The notes beneath the pieces are model-generated. The model did not search any database. It was not told the origin of the DNA and was given only the letters and a program-made list of their open reading frames with translations. 64,000 nt of DNA from NCBI GenBank assembly GCA_051294375.1, contig CM119266.1, positions 8,270,606-8,334,605 on the forward strand. The letters are read 5' to 3'. Shown one piece after another: positions 36,107 to 50,800 of the stretch (position 1 is the first letter of the stretch; each line of letters starts with the position of its first letter). The position numbers were made by a program, and so were the translations under genes. Source of the DNA: Paraspadella gotoi. Lineage: Eukaryota; Chaetognatha.

Positions 36107-36418
36107 ATGCCGTCGTTCACCTGGCCGTCACGAACCAACGGAACTTTGGTTCAACATCATCATTCTCGGTCTTCGTCGTCGTCGTCGACGTCACCGTCGT
36201 CGTCATCGTCGTCGCCGACGTCGTCGTCCTCCAACAGCTCCGGCTTCCTCTTTCCCTCCTTCAACGGTGGCGGCGGAGGCTTCTACAGCAACGGCGTCTG
36301 TAGCAACAGCGGCTACAGCAACAGAAAGAGTCGCATCTCGCCGACGCCGCGTCGTAAAATCTCTCGTCCGCTATTAGTCATGACATCGGCGCCGAACGAC
36401 AGAATCATTTTTAGTTCG
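36107..36418 (+). CDS. Ser/Gly-rich first exon, possibly 5' exon of PLEKHG5
   Basis: ATG opens MPSFTWPSRTNGTLVQHHH, followed by poly-Ser/Pro, NSSGFLFPSFNGGGGGFYSN and SRISPTPRRKISRPLLVM, ending RIIFSS at a TCG|GTAAAG donor in phase 0. The next strong plus-strand exon (44770) begins in phase 0, so this could be an upstream exon of PLEKHG5, with 8 kb of repeat-rich intron between. An E-box TCACGTGA lies about 75 bp upstream. The link is inference; it may be an independent gene. Confidence 0.5.
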
Positions 36419-37436
36419 GTAAAGTTAAAAACTGTTTTATTTTAATAGTTTTTATGGAATTATTAAAATAAAATAAAATATTTTGATATATAGTAATAGC
36501 AGAAAATAAAAATAAAATTGTATTGCATAGGTTAAATTTTCTCCACACATACTGCATAACTTTTTCAAACAGCTGCCTACCTATAACTGTCAAAATTAAG
36601 TATTTTTTAAAAATTCATTAAGCATTCCGTGTACAATAAATGAAAACCGGTTGCTTTTTAAACGTTCTTCTCACTAATGAGTCATAAGTTAAATGTTTCA
36701 GCGATTGTTGTGCTTCTTTATTATCCAGTTCTTCTTGGAATAAGCTTTTTACATTTCTAAAAATAACCTGGCTCCAAATCAACGTCAGATCTTAAAAAAA
36801 GTGAATACAATTTTAATTTTCTTTTTATTTCTTGTTTATTGTCATTTTGTTTGGATAGCGCAGGGGAGGCGCCCACCTTTTTCAGTCAAGACGATATTAA
36901 TATTTTGACAATTTTCTTTTTTATACAAATTTTATGTTTTGATAAAAAACGTGGGATTTTTATCGACGTCGACTTTCGAACCGAGATTATTCTCGAAACT
37001 TTTTCTTAGTTTCTTTTCGTTAGTTTTTCTTTATCTGTTTGTTATAAACGTGATTAAATTTGCTTTATTTATAAATTCTAGTGTGTAAGGTTGATTTCTT
37101 TATTCATTTTCCAATTATTTTATTATATTTATCCTAGAAGTTACTTTTTTCTTTTTTATTCTATTAATTCTTTCCTGGTTTCAAAACGTTTTATTTTTTA
37201 CCCTTCACTCTTTTAGTTTTCCTTTTATCCACTCTACTTTTCTAAATTCACTTTTCTATCCACGTTTCTTTCCATTTTTCATCTTCTTTCCACTTTTCTT
37301 TCTGTCTTTCCTCCTCTTTCCACTTTTCTTTCCATCTTTCCTCTTCTTTCCAATTTCAACTTCTCGCCCTTCACCTTTTGACGACGAAACGAACGTGACT
37401 TTGGAAAGAGGAAAAAGATCAGGGCCGAAGGATGGA

Positions 37437-37492
<56 letters not shown>

Positions 37493-37884
37493 AAAAAGTA
37501 TAAATAAGTATAAATAAGTATAAATAAGTATAAATAAATATAAATAAAAATAAATCAATCAATCAATAAATCAGTAAATCAATAAATCAATAAATCCATC
37601 CGGATTATTAGTCAAATCAAATTGTAATTTTGATCCTGCTTACATAATACATATATGGCATTAATAACACGTTTATAAAATTGCTTATATTAGCTCACAG
37701 AAACAAAGGTTAGACAAACATATGGATACAAAAATATCATGCGAAGCAAAGCAATGCAAAAAAAATGCAAAAAGAGGCTTTTCTCCATTCGAAAGCCGAC
37801 GGCAACAAAGTCAAACCTAATCACGTCAGAATCTGACCAAGAGAAACACCCTGAAGGTTCAAAAACTGTTCCTCTATGACGTCA

Positions 37885-37976
<92 letters not shown>

Positions 37977-38098
37977 AAATCCAAAGTGAAAACAAATGAA
38001 AACAATTTTAAATCTCAGAGTCGCCGGTTTGACGTAGACAGGGATGGAGACAATCCCCGAGGGGGGTTTTCGACGTTATCTGAGAGAGAGAGAGAGAG

Positions 38099-38140
<42 letters not shown>

Positions 38141-38871
38141 CATCCTGAATATCTGACTGGATTTAAGGGGTGAACGACTTTAAAAAATCTTTAATTCGTT
38201 GATTCCGTGATTTTCGAGAAGCGAAAAAGATTTCTCACTTTTTTTTATTGAGGAATTTCATCGTCGGTTGTTTTTTCAGTTGTTTCTTTTTGTTTTGTTT
38301 TGTTTTTTTTATGTTCTATAGTTTGTGTCTTGATCGTACAAATTCTGTTTGTAAAAAGTCTTTTTTGTAAATTTTCCCTTTGATTTAAGCTTTTCGTATA
38401 TTTTTTAATAATTTTTTAAAAATATAATTTCCTTCTTTTCTTTTCTACTCCTTCCTTCCATTCTTCCATCAAATTTTCCGCTTCCTCCCTTCCTTTTTCC
38501 TTCCCTTCATTCTTTCATTCATTCATTCCTTCCTTATTTTTTCCTTTCTTCTTTCCTTTTTTTCTTCCCTCCCTCCCTTCCTTTCCTTTCCTTTCCTTTC
38601 CTTTCCTTTCCTTTCCTTTCCTTTCCTTTCCTTTCCTCTATCAAGTAAACTTACCATAACTTACTATCTCAATCAACTCGAAAATCCATCTCGTTTTTTC
38701 GATCCCAAATTTCGTTTACCTTTTGTCTTATTTTCGGATCAAAAATCGAAAGATCGAATTTAAAAAAAAAAAAAAAGTTGAATTCTCATTTCCGTTTTAT
38801 TTCCCGAGTCTTTTACTGTGAAATTTTCTCACCTGCGCCTCTTTGTTATTTTCTAGTCTCTGTCCTTCTCT

Positions 38872-38931
<60 letters not shown>

Positions 38932-39610
38932 CCTCTCTCCCTCTCTCCCTATCTCCCTCTCTCCTCTTTCTCTCACACAGAGGAAAAAGGGAATAATCAA
39001 TAAAATTATCCGCAGAGAAAAAAAAAAGGAAAAGCTCCTTTCGCTGTTTAGGATTTTGCGCCAAATTCCTTTCTTTTCTTTTTATTCCCCTTTTCCTTAT
39101 TTTCTTTTCTTTTCAATTTAATCTTAATATCTTTCGACTCATCTTTGCCCCATTTTCCTCTCTCTCATTCCTCTGCTTTCCCCACCTTCTTTCTCAAATC
39201 TCCCTCTCTTCCTTCATATTTTATTCTATTCTATTATATTCTATTATATTCTATTTAATTCTATTCTATTCTATTATATTCTATTTAATTCTATTATATT
39301 CTATTTAATTCTATTCTATTCTATTTAATTCTATTCTATTCTATTCTATTCTATTCTATTCTATTCTATTCTATGAAATTGCTACAACCAATATAAAAAT
39401 TATCCACTCATTTAATGATTAAGCTATCTTGCCTCTGACTTCGGACTTGCTATGGTGGTTAAGCTATCAATTAACACTCTCTCGCACTATATTCTATTCT
39501 ATTCTATTCTATTCTATTCTATTCTATCCTAGTCTAACTTATTCCCGCCTCTCTCCTTCTTTTCCGTCTTCTTCTTTTCACTTCTTCCCTCGATAAAATC
39601 CCTACTCCAT
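36419..39610. other. Repeat-rich, no gene seen
   Basis: Contains (AAAG)n at 37436-37495, a 10-bp GTATAAATAA repeat to 37540, (CT)n at 37887-37976, (GA)n at 38080-38140, (TTTCC)n at 38571-38637, (CT)n at 38868-38965 and (TTCTA)n at 39226-39374 and 39487-39527. Confidence 0.7.
39226..39527. repeat. (TTCTA)n pentanucleotide arrays with a unique insert
   Basis: Two blocks of TTCTA/TTATA/TTTAA pentamers separated by about 110 bp of unique sequence (39375-39486). Confidence 0.9.
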
Positions 39611-39744
39611 TCACTTCCTATTACATCCGGGGAAGGAGGGAAGAAATCGGATTAGGATGAAGAAGAAGAGGAGAATTAAGCGGAGATTTAATGTCGCGTT
39701 GTAATATATTGTAGATAAAAAGGAAAGAGAAAAAAACGATTGGA

Positions 39745-40012
39745 TTGCATAACGAATTTCACTCTCTGGATGCAACTGATGTGTTGCAGATGACTGCACT
39801 CGGGGTATAACCGCTGATCGCATCGACATGTCGTCGTCGTCGTCGTCGTCGTCCTTGTCGTCAGTCGAACAATCGTCGTCGACGTCAAATCTATTCGCTA
39901 ATTGAGTCCTCAACAACAACAACAACGACAACGATCTCATCAACGGTCTGGCAGATTCCCTTGCCGCGAATTCCCCGTCGCATGATGAGCGGCTGATTGC
40001 GTCACGTTGCAA
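39745..40012 (-). CDS. Candidate minus-strand exon with poly-Asp
   Basis: The minus frame reads AISRSSCDGEFAARESARPL, then a Leu run, LANRFDVDDDCSTDDKDDDD, and SAVIPRVQSSATHQLHPESE. The plus strand is closed by stops here, and the non-repetitive flanks look coding. Splice borders are not convincing and no ATG is obvious. Confidence 0.35.
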
Positions 40013-40490
40013 GGAGTCGTGATTGCGGCGTCACGCGAAAGAAAGTCACAACGACAACAACAAAAAAAGAAAACAACAACAGCGAAATGTTAACGAGTTA
40101 GATTTTTATTTAGATGTTTACGTTGTGCGCAAGAGATTTTATCTTATGATTGCAAGATTTGAATTTGTTTAACTTTAACTTGTTTTCATTGTTTGACGTT
40201 ATCATCGATTCATTTCATTTGAACTTTTTTTTTGTTTACGTCGTATCAGTTTTGTTGCAACAACAATTACGACGACGACGTCAACGGGTATCACTCACTC
40301 TTTCTTTTTTTCTTATTTTTTTTCTTTTCTTACTTTTTTAGTCCTTTTTTTCTCTACATTCTATTTTTTCTCTTTTTTTTATCTCTTTTTTTTTCTTTCT
40401 TTCTTTCTTTTTTTTTCTTTCCACAAAAAAGCGATTCTTTTATTAACTATTAATGAGCTTGATTCTTCCTATAACTTGCCCCAGCTCGCC

Positions 40491-40494
<4 letters not shown>

Positions 40495-40575
<81 letters not shown>
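40495..40575. repeat. (CT)n microsatellite
   Basis: CT run. Just downstream (about 40620-40720, plus) an ordinary-looking frame (SSAEAGVDENNDENDASLSL) is open but has no clear exon borders. Confidence 0.85.
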
Positions 40576-40580
<5 letters not shown>

Positions 40581-41261
40581 CTTTCTCTCTCTTTGGACAT
40601 GCTCCAACTTGCATCGATCGAGTGCCGAGGCCGGCGTCGACGAAAACAACGACGAGAACGATGCGTCTTTGTCCCTTCCTCTTCTCTTGGCTACGAACCA
40701 TAATCCTTATTGTCGTCGTTGTCGTCGTCGTTGTTGTTGTCGTCGTCGTCGTCCCTGTCTCTGTTGATGGCGCCGGCGCTTCGTGGCGATGTACATTCTT
40801 TTTTTAGTCCTGCTTGGTTCTAGTTTTTTTCTAGCCCGAAAGTGTTTCAGTCAGAATTATTGTTTCATGTTTAATCGTAACTTAATTTAATTTAAAAAGT
40901 CAATTATATAACATATTTTCCAGTTCTGCCCCTTAATTATAAATTCTATTTAAATTCGTATTAGTTGTAACTATTTTGAATTATTGACAATAAGAAAAAA
41001 AAATATATTTTGTTGTAGAAGTCTAAACAATGTCGACGCTAAACATTTGCTCGAGTTAAAGAACTAACTGTTGTTAGTTTTCAAAACACACACACACAAA
41101 AAAAACTAGTTTGTATTGACTTTTTTTTAAAACTTTGATACTCAAAACACAAATGTTTTCCCCAAGTTTGATATAAATTACTAAACGAAACTATATAATT
41201 AATGACAGTTAGTGGAAAGTGGATTTTTTTCCTACGAGACAGTCGAGTTAATATTATATTC

Positions 41262-41262
41262 A

Positions 41263-41355
<93 letters not shown>
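41262..41355. repeat. (ATT)n microsatellite
   Basis: About 31 pure ATT units. Confidence 0.95.
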
Positions 41356-41445
41356 TCTTAAGTTTTAAATATAGTAACTGGCCTCCATAAACACTAATGT
41401 CGAAAGCGTCGAATGTTTTTACACTTTTTTTGAGTATTTTTTGTT

Positions 41446-41528
<83 letters not shown>

Positions 41529-41530
41529 TT
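41446..41530. repeat. (TCG)n microsatellite, about 27 units
   Basis: A pure TCG/GAC run. On the minus strand it would encode poly-Asp flanked by acidic residues (RDEDEDED), like shorter runs inside real exons, but no exon borders are visible. Confidence 0.9.
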
Positions 41531-42799
41531 CGTCTTCGTCTTCGTCGCGACAGAATCACTTACCCAAAACAATATCCCGGATCCGCCCAAAAATGTTTTA
41601 TTGTTTAAGAAAAAAAATAATGTTGACTCCCACGGATTTTGTTGTTGTTGTTGTTGTTGTTTTTTTTTTTTGAGGAGGGAAAATTCTTTAGAAAGGATCA
41701 CGACGACGACAACGATCATAATGACAAATAAGATGACAATAATGACTAAAACAGTCGATACTTTGAAACTCAATATTCTGGGGTTCAATTTGCTAAATAC
41801 AAAAAATAAAAATGAGCACGCTAATTTTGCCTAAAATGAGTTAAGATATCGAGGTAAATATTTTTTTCGAATCGACTTCGCTTTAGTATCAATCGTACGC
41901 GTCCTCATTTTCTCATTCACTGTGAGTCCACAAGAATTGGAAAACGATTCGACTCAGATCTTTTTTTATCGAATACAAGATTGGATGTGTTGGCGAGAGG
42001 GCGTATGGGATGGTGGTCATTTGGGAAAGTTAGACATTACCTAATTAAAATGTAGTACTTGACCAAATGCTAATGGACTAACGAGCTATTTGTCGACTAC
42101 AGCCTGATCAAATGTAACCCTAAAGACTTTTATTAGTCGTTCATTAGTTGTAAAATATTTTTGTATTTGATTAGTTTCTTAGTCAACATAAAGGTAAGAA
42201 TAGGATAAATTAAAAGTATTATCAAATTATCAATACTGTCTCTTTCAACATTGCAACGTTTCGACATCGCGAATCATAGACGCCCTTCCACTTGACTCGT
42301 TATCTGGTACTAGAGGCCATTGTGGCATTTTCAGTATCGGAAAATTGGGTATTCGGTTCCCAGATGCTCAGATGCTTTGATTGCGTCACAAGTTTTGGTT
42401 TCGTAAGAGAATTAAGACTTTGTTGGTTTCCATCGTTTTGGTTGCGGGAACAAATGATAATATTATAATGTAATAATAATGTAATAATATTGGTAAAATT
42501 AAGCGCAAAGATTTAAACTGTTTAAAAAAAGAAAGAAGTTGATCAGGAAAGATAGATTGAAACGAGAAACAAGAAAGAAATGCAGTAATTAGAAAGAAAG
42601 AGAAAAAATAACAAAGAATGGAAAAAAAAAAGAAAGAAAGGAAAAAAATCAAACTATTCGCTTGGGTAATTCCAGATCGATCAGTCGACGACTTTTACTG
42701 CTTGTTTGTCCACTTTACCAAAAAAAAAGAACATGAGAAAAAACACAAAATAAAACTTAAGAATATAAAAAATCGAAAAAGACGCGGTAAATATTTTAA

Positions 42800-42919
<120 letters not shown>

Positions 42920-43517
42920 CTCTTTTTACACACACACACACGTATTGACTTTTAAAAAAAGGAATCCTTGATCGTTACCTTTGTTGCTTTTATTTTACGT
43001 TTTTTAAAAAAATCGGTTTTTCCCCGCGTTTATTTTTTCGGTTATAACGACGCATTTCGTAATATGTAACAATCGTTACATTTTTAGATATCATTTATCG
43101 ACAATTCGATATTATTATCAGTAGCTTAAGGGAAGTCGGAAAACGATGATTTAAAGATGTTTATCTTATAACTAAACTGGTTACGTGAAGACTTAAATTT
43201 TATCGCATATACATGTATGAATTATGTAATTTACATTAATGTGTTGCAATTTCTTTTCTCGGAAAATTGGTTTCAAAACCTTAAGTAGTTATAAATTATT
43301 CCGATATTTGGACCAAAAAAAACCTGTGACCCTGAAATCATCTCGTCGATTCTGCCCTTAAAACAATTTATTCTAATCTGCTCTTAAAACCTCTGCCCTT
43401 AAAACTTTTCGCTCTTAAAACCGCCTCCCAGGTTTTTCCCCTGAACCCCCTTTGAATTTCTCATGTGCCTCTCTCTTGAAAGCGACTGCTTAAATCCCCA
43501 GAAACAATGGCATCGAT

Positions 43518-43518
43518 C

Positions 43519-43576
<58 letters not shown>

Positions 43577-43644
43577 CTCTCTCTCTCTCTCTTCTCTCTC
43601 TCTCTGTCTCTGTTCTGTCGTCGATTGCCGGAGTCAAGATCTTC

Positions 43645-43720
<76 letters not shown>

Positions 43721-43734
43721 TCTCTCTCTCTCCC
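43518..43734. repeat. (CT)n-rich tract
   Basis: CT runs interrupted by about 40 bp of unique sequence; a short (GTC)n run follows at 43848-43871. Confidence 0.9.
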
Positions 43735-44769
43735 AAAATCAGGTTTTCTGTTTATACGATACCGACCGCGGTTGTTTAATTCTATTCCTGTTTATCGTGT
43801 TATACGTTGCTCTGTTTTCGCTTTTATTTATTTGCTTTGTCTCTGTCGTCGTCGTCGTCGTCGTCGTCGTTTTTTTCGAACAATCGCTTCTCGGTTAAAT
43901 CAATTTCGTTTAAAAAGTTGGATGTATTTTTATCTCGCGGTTCAAACGACACGAAAGTTCTCATTTTAAAGTAAAATAATATAGATTTAAATTTAAACAA
44001 TTAACGTCCACTATTTATTTACCTATTTTAGTAATAGTTGTTTTTCTATTCGTAACACCCCCATTTCGAAATTCTTTTTCACACTTTGAATTAGGAAAAC
44101 AGGGTTTGTTTTGTCTGCATAACTTTTGTTTTGTTTTTGTTTTTTTTTTCGAAAAAAGAAAAAAAAGAATTAAAAAGGACAACCAAATAATTTTGATTTT
44201 TTTTTTTACTAATTTCGTCTTTTGAATTTTTATTTAAACGTTGTTTCCTCGTAATGAATTGGTTGCGACTCAACGGTCCTCTTCTAAATTATCTTTGTAT
44301 CTTTAATTGATCGACTTCTATCTCTTCTTTTTACTCAATTTCTTTTATTTTCTTCGACTTCTCTTTTCAATTTTTTTTTCTTTTCTTCAATTCTTTTCTA
44401 ATTTTTCTTTTCTTTTTTCAATTTTTCTTTTCTAATTTTTCTTTTCTTTTTTCCTCTACCACTTCCGACACTAAATTAGATTTCTCTCCATTTCGGTAAA
44501 AGACAACGTGAGACGAAACGTGAGACAAAAACGTGAATGAAAATAAAAGCGTGAGAGAATTTGTGATTTATATCGCGGCTCCTGTAATGAAAACGTCGAT
44601 ATAATATGATAATATTTTGACGCGTTTCAAAATTAAGCACGTGGCGAAAAAATCTGAATTTAAAAAAATGTTGCGTGGAAATCGTTATAATTCTTTAATT
44701 TAAGTAGTTAAAAACTTTAAATTTTCAGGATATATAAAACAAAACACTTAAAATTTGGAAAAACTTAAG

Positions 44770-44880
44770 TTTTCCGACGATGAAACTGATGATGATGAAC
44801 ACGACGAATACCCAGATTACAACAACAACAACAACAACGACGATGACGACGTCGACAATCTCGATAAACTCGATTCCTCT
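44770..44880 (+). CDS. PLEKHG5: PLEKHG5 acidic exon
   Basis: Reads FSDDETDDDEHDEYPDYNNN to VDNLDKLDSS, phase 0 at both ends, with a TCT|GTAAGA donor. The acceptor (AAAACTTAAG) has a poor pyrimidine tract, so the left border is uncertain. It includes an (AAC)n/(GAC)n codon run. Confidence 0.6.
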
Positions 44881-47800
44881 GTAAGAAAAAAAATAATTTC
44901 TCTTTAACCATGAATTACTTTCCGGATCTGGAGGGGCGGGCGATCGTTTTAAAGGTTTTTATCGTAGAAAAATCTGATGGAATTTCGATTTGAGAACAAA
45001 AATATAAACGCAAAAGATTTAATCTTTCTCAATATATCACGCCCACGCACGAGATGACATTTTAGATAACGTTTTTCTATTTCTCCCCTTTATCCCTCCA
45101 TCTCTCTCCCTATCCTTCCCTTTCCTCCCTTTTCTCCATTTCTTCCCTTTCCTCCCTCTCTTCTCATCTCTTTCCTCCCTCTCTTCTCCTCCCTTTCCTC
45201 CCCCTCACTTCCTCCCTTTCCTCCCTTTCCTCCTTCTCTTCTCCTCCCTTTTCTCTCTATCTTCTCCTCCCTTTCCTCCCTCTCTTCTCCTCCCTTTCCT
45301 CCCAACAGGAAAAGGAAAAGCTGGAAACTCTGGAGTCTCTCCTCAAACGTTTCCTCGTCGAGGGTCTTCCTCCTCTTCCTCCTCTTCTCGCCATCGCCAG
45401 ACCGGAAGTGGGCGTGGCCTTTGCCAAAACGGAAGATGAGGACGACGAAGAGGATGAGGAAGAGGAGATTCCCGATCACTGGACCTCGTTCGTGAAGAAT
45501 CACCAGGTGAGCGTTAGAGATGAGAGTTCCAAGGGGTCGAGTTATCATTTTCGATGGCAAGATTTATCAATTGGTAGGGTTTAAGATTTATATAGTATTT
45601 ATGCTACTTACGATTCAAAATATTTTTCTTGTCATTTTTTTTAATATAACTATCTCTATTTATTATTTTTTAACTGCTGAAAGTTTATTTCCGCTAAAAC
45701 TTATTTAGCTTTTCATTTTCCAAAAAACAAAATAATTTTAAAATTTCTCGTATCAATATAATTTTTTCAGCCTAAAATAGTTTTATCTTACCCACGCAAC
45801 TTACCTTTTTTTCCCCCCTTCTTTCCTCTCCTCTCCTTTCCTCTCCCTTCCTTTCCTTTCCTTTCCTTTCCTTTCCTTTCCTNNNNNNNNNNNNNNNNNN
45901 NTTTCCTTTCCTTTCCTCCCTCCAGTCACTCACCAAGACGGAGCGCGATCAGCAAGAGGCGCTGTGGGAACTACTCTCCACTGAGATCGAATATCAGAAG
46001 AAACTCAAAGTCATTTGCGAAGTCTTTATGTGCGTTTTGCTCAATTTACAACAGGAGTCGTTGTTATGCGAGGTAAGTTCATTCATTCATTCATTCATTC
46101 ATTCATTCATTCATTCATTCATTCATTCATTCATTCTTTCATTCATTCATTCATTCATTCCTTCATTCAATCATTCATTCATTCATTCATTCATTCTTTC
46201 AGTCATTCATTCATTCATTCATTCATTCATTCATTCATTCATTCATTCATTCATTCATTCCAAAATTCACAACTTTCAGATCGAGACGGATCGCCTCTTC
46301 TCCAACATCCAAGACATCCTCTCCCTCCATCTCGTCTTCTGGCGCCGCCTCCTCCGCCCCGTTCTCGCCGCCTCCGTCCGCAGCGGCGCAGCGCTCGATC
46401 CGCTGCTGCTGAAGGCCGCGTTCGACGCTTTCCCGCGTATCTTCGCTCCGTACAGAAAGTAAGGAAGGGTCAGGCTTTGGAGAGGGAGGGGAGGGCAGAA
46501 TTTGTCGTTGTTGTTCGTTCGAAATGAAGAGCATTTAAGACATATTAATAAGTGTACGGATCAATGAAACATCTTTCTTAGCCTTTTATATACTTAATGT
46601 AAATCTTTTTGCCGTTCCCAAAATATAATTTTTTAAAAATTTTTCCTCTTTGCCAATTTGAGATAATAACGTAAAACCAAATGCTACAAAATGCAAATGA
46701 TATTAAAATAAATAATAAATAAAGCAAGTCTACATGCAAGAGCATTTCCCATCCTTTTGACTCACTAATATTGCAACGACAAAATGTTTTTACTATTATT
46801 ATCAATAATGTTACATTTGTATGTAAAATTACATTTTACATTTATCCCTTTTTCCTTCACCTATATACTTTATCCTACATCCCTGACTTTAATCACAACC
46901 TTTTTTTCTCTTCCCCCTCCTTTTAAAATCAAGGTACTGCCTCGACATGCAGCCTTGCTACGCCTACATGCGAGCGGAGAGGAAGAGCAACGAACTCTTC
47001 CACACTTTCGTCGCGTGGGCGGAGGCACATCCGGGGAGCAATCGACAAAGACTGGCTGATCTCTTGGTCACCCCAATGCAGAGGTTGGTTTCAGATGTGT
47101 ATGGTTAATGTCTATAAGTGATTTCTTGGTCACTCCAATGCAGAGGTTGGTTTGATATGCGAATGGTTTAAAGTCTGTCTATATTTTTGAATGTCTGGTT
47201 GTCTGCCTCTCTGTATTTCTATCTTTTTGTCCGTCTTTCCGTCTTGCTCTCGGTCTCTCTGTCTTGAAGTCCGTCTTTTTTTAAATATGCCTGCCGGTCT
47301 TTCTGTCTCTCTTTAATTCTGACTGTCTCTCCGTCACCTGGCTTCTCTATCTGTTAGTGTTTATGTTTTTGTCTGTCTTTCTGCTGTCGGTCTTCCTCTC
47401 TGTCTGCCCGTCTGTCTTTTTTCAGGATGCCTTTTCCAGCCTGATTCTAACCACTACCCCCCTTCAACCTCCACCCCACACCCTCTATACCCCAGACTGA
47501 CCAAATACTCCCTCCTTCTCAACGCGATCGTCAAGAAGACCCCAGAGTCTTCAACGAAGACGGAACTCGTTCGAATGGCGGCGACTGTCGACGCCTTCGT
47601 GGGCAGAGTCAACGCCGCTCTCAGGTTTGCCGGTGGGGGGAGTTTGTTGGGGGGAAGGGTTGTGGTGAGTTGTGGCGAACTGTGGTCTTTGTGGTTGTGA
47701 TCGTGGTGAAGATGACGTTTGTGGTTTAGTTGTGGTGATGATGACATTTCATTTGTAGTCAAATTATGATAATTATATAGTACAGAGTGTACTAGCTCAG

Positions 47801-50800
47801 TTCATTTCTGAATTTAGGCAATCAATTAATATTCAATATTACTTATTAATCCTCTCAGGACGACTCACGAATCTGAGAGACTGAAAGCGATTGTGGATAA
47901 GATCGAGAGCTACGCCGTCTTTGAATCCTTCAACGAGGAGGTTGACAAGGTGAGTCGAAAAGGCAGTGTGGTGTTAGTGGGCGAACTTGTGGGCGATTGA
48001 GTGTTTGAGGAAGTCCGGGGATTCTAGGAGACATAAGATCGATATGAAGACAAGAAGACAACACTAACGTCCCCATCCCTATAATAGATTAATAATAGTA
48101 GATTCGAACATTCCCCCCCCTCCACCTAGGCCCTCTCCACCTACGCCCGCCTCGATCTCGTCTCCGCTCCCGTCCCCGCCTGCCCGGGCATGCCCCGACG
48201 CTTCGTCCGCACGGAAGGCCCCTTCAAGTTCCGCGACCAAAACTCTCGACTAGACGCGCATCTCTTTCTCTTCTCGGATCTCCTTCTGGTGGCGAAGGCG
48301 TCGCGGAAGGGAGCCGATCGGGTTAAGGTGGTCAAACCGCCCGTCAGACTCGATCACTTGAGGTGAGGGCGGAGGGTGAGGGGGGAGAGAAAAGCTGGGG
48401 GGGGGTTGTGTCTGTTTGTGATTCGTCCGTCAATTTTGTTTCAACATCCTTCTTTCTTTTTACTTTCAATTTTCTTTTTCAATTTTTATTCTGGCTCTTT
48501 GCTATAGATCTTTTGCTCGTTTCGACATTGTCCTTTCATTAACTGGTCATTAAACAAAAAAAAATGTCAACAAAGGATCCATTTTGACAACTTGATAACT
48601 CTGTCCAGAAGTTTTCTAATTTTCTCTAAATTTCCCTTCTATTTCAATTCTAATAAGTTTTTTCCTTCCCTTTCCCCTTTTAAACTTCTATTCCATTTCT
48701 CATCCATTTTTATTCCATTTCTCATCAATTTTTATTCCATTCCTCATCCATTTTTATTCCATTTCCCTTCCAGAGTCCACGAGATGCGCGATGGCGCCGG
48801 TTTCATCCTCCTTCACGTCAACGACTTCGGCGTCGCCTCCAACTTTTGGGTCATTCAGGCGCCGCAGGCCGTCGCCAGGCAATGGGTCGAGGCCATCAGA
48901 AAACAGGCGGTGAGTTTTGGGAGCGCGACATATGAACAACAGGCGCTTGACAATGTGAGGGTAGGAGAGCAAGCTAAGGAGAGTAGCCTGGCAGGTAGTG
49001 TGTAAAAGGGGAGAGGCATGGAGACAGGAAATACTGTTACAAATGCTATAAACATTAGATAGAAGTACTAGAAATACTAGAAATAAAATAAATAAATAAA
49101 TAAATAAGTAAATAAGTAAATAAATAAATAATTATATAGATAAATAAAAAATAAATAAATAAATAAAACCTATATAAATGCTAAATAGAAATACAAGATA
49201 AAGATTAAATAATTACTATTTTCTTCTTTCAACCAACAGGATGAATACAAAGAGACTCAACGATCTTGCGCCCTCTCTCGTCTCGGCGTCGACGGCGTCT
49301 TCAGCGGCGCCGCACTCATCGCCTCCTCCTCTTCCTCCGACGACTCTCTACCGACAACGGCGCTCCTCGGCCGACGAGCCGACACGATCGCCGACCCGAC
49401 GAGGGACAGCGGCGTCGCTGTCGAAGACCACGACGACGCCGACCTCGCCACGGCGTTGGGTCGCGTCCCGGCGTCGATGAGCGTCGATCTTCCATCGCGG
49501 CGTCACTCGCTCAGCGCCGCTCGCGCCCTCAAACCGGCGACGACCACGACGCCGTCTCGTCGATGGAGCCGAGGCTCTCCGGCGTCGTCCGTCGAAGCGG
49601 CGTCGATCGATAAACGCGGCGCCCTTTTTCACGGGCGTCGACTCAAACAATTCCTCGACGATGTCGGCGTCGAGGACGACGACAACGACGACGACGACGA
49701 CAATCTCGGTCCGTCGGTCGGTCTGTCCATCGGTTCTTCCAAACTATTTCCTCCAGATCTCATCGTCTCCAGCGAATTCTCTCCCGGAAGCGAACAAAGG
49801 ACTTCCGCTTCTCGGGACTTTAATCCGAGAAGCGGATCCGCTACTCCCGTCTCCCATTCCCCGCTCAAAGACTTTCGATCATTACCCGGTAACAATAAGC
49901 GATCGACGTCTTCGATCGCTGGCGCCATCTCCGCCTCAACGTCGATATTGACTTCGGTTCCCAACTCGTTTCCCTCGAAAGACTCTTCGGGTAAAACCGC
50001 TTCCAACAAAAGCGGAAAAGCGGAAGAAATTCCGCTTCCGAACGACGACGATCACGACGACGATCACGACGACGACGACGACGTCGTCATGGTTCCCTCG
50101 TCTTCCGACGCCGACTCGACCGCGAAGCGCGCCGGTCGCGCCGAGAAACGCTATCACACGGCGCCGGTTGAGAGCAAGCGGGGAAGGCAGAGAGACAACG
50201 CTATTCAGAAGAGATTCTCGTGGCATTACGGGCAACAGCAGATGCAGCAGATGCAGCAAATGCAGCAGATGCAGGAGTTGACGGAAGGTGAGAGGCGATG
50301 ATTGTGATTATAATATGAAATTGATTATACCTAATTGGTAGCTAATAAATTTGACTAGCTTATTACACTTACCGGGTCCGGCAGTGTTACAATCTTCTTG
50401 TAAGAGAGATGGAGCCATTATCACACCAGAACCGATCGATAGTCAGGGGCAAGATAGCTTATTAATCAAAGTAACGGATTATTTTATATTGGTTGTCCAA
50501 TTTCATATCTCGATTTAAACTTGAGTTTAATAATTAATTAGATGTTGTTGTTAATGAAAACTAATAAACATCTTTCTCCTCCCCCTACTCCTTCCTCTCG
50601 CCCCCCTCCACAGTCTCCGCCTCCCCCTCCACCGCCTCCATCGGTTCCTCCTCGGGCGTCTCCTCCTCTTGTTCCTTCCTCGTCGCTCAAGAATCTTCGG
50701 ATTCGATTCCCGAAGTCGATTCCGACTCTGGAGTCTTGGAGGAGGAAGAGGAAGAGGAAGAAGACGCCACGCCCCCTCAAAACTCCTCCTCCTCCTCCCG

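Noticed and set aside
46015-46527. Open frame with HSFIHSF repeats
   Set aside because: It translates the (ATTC)n intron of PLEKHG5 between two confirmed exons, in the wrong frame for both.
49241-50259. Several overlapping open frames on both strands
   Set aside because: They are shadows of the GC-rich PLEKHG5 exon 49240-50287; only one frame continues the PH domain and matches phases.
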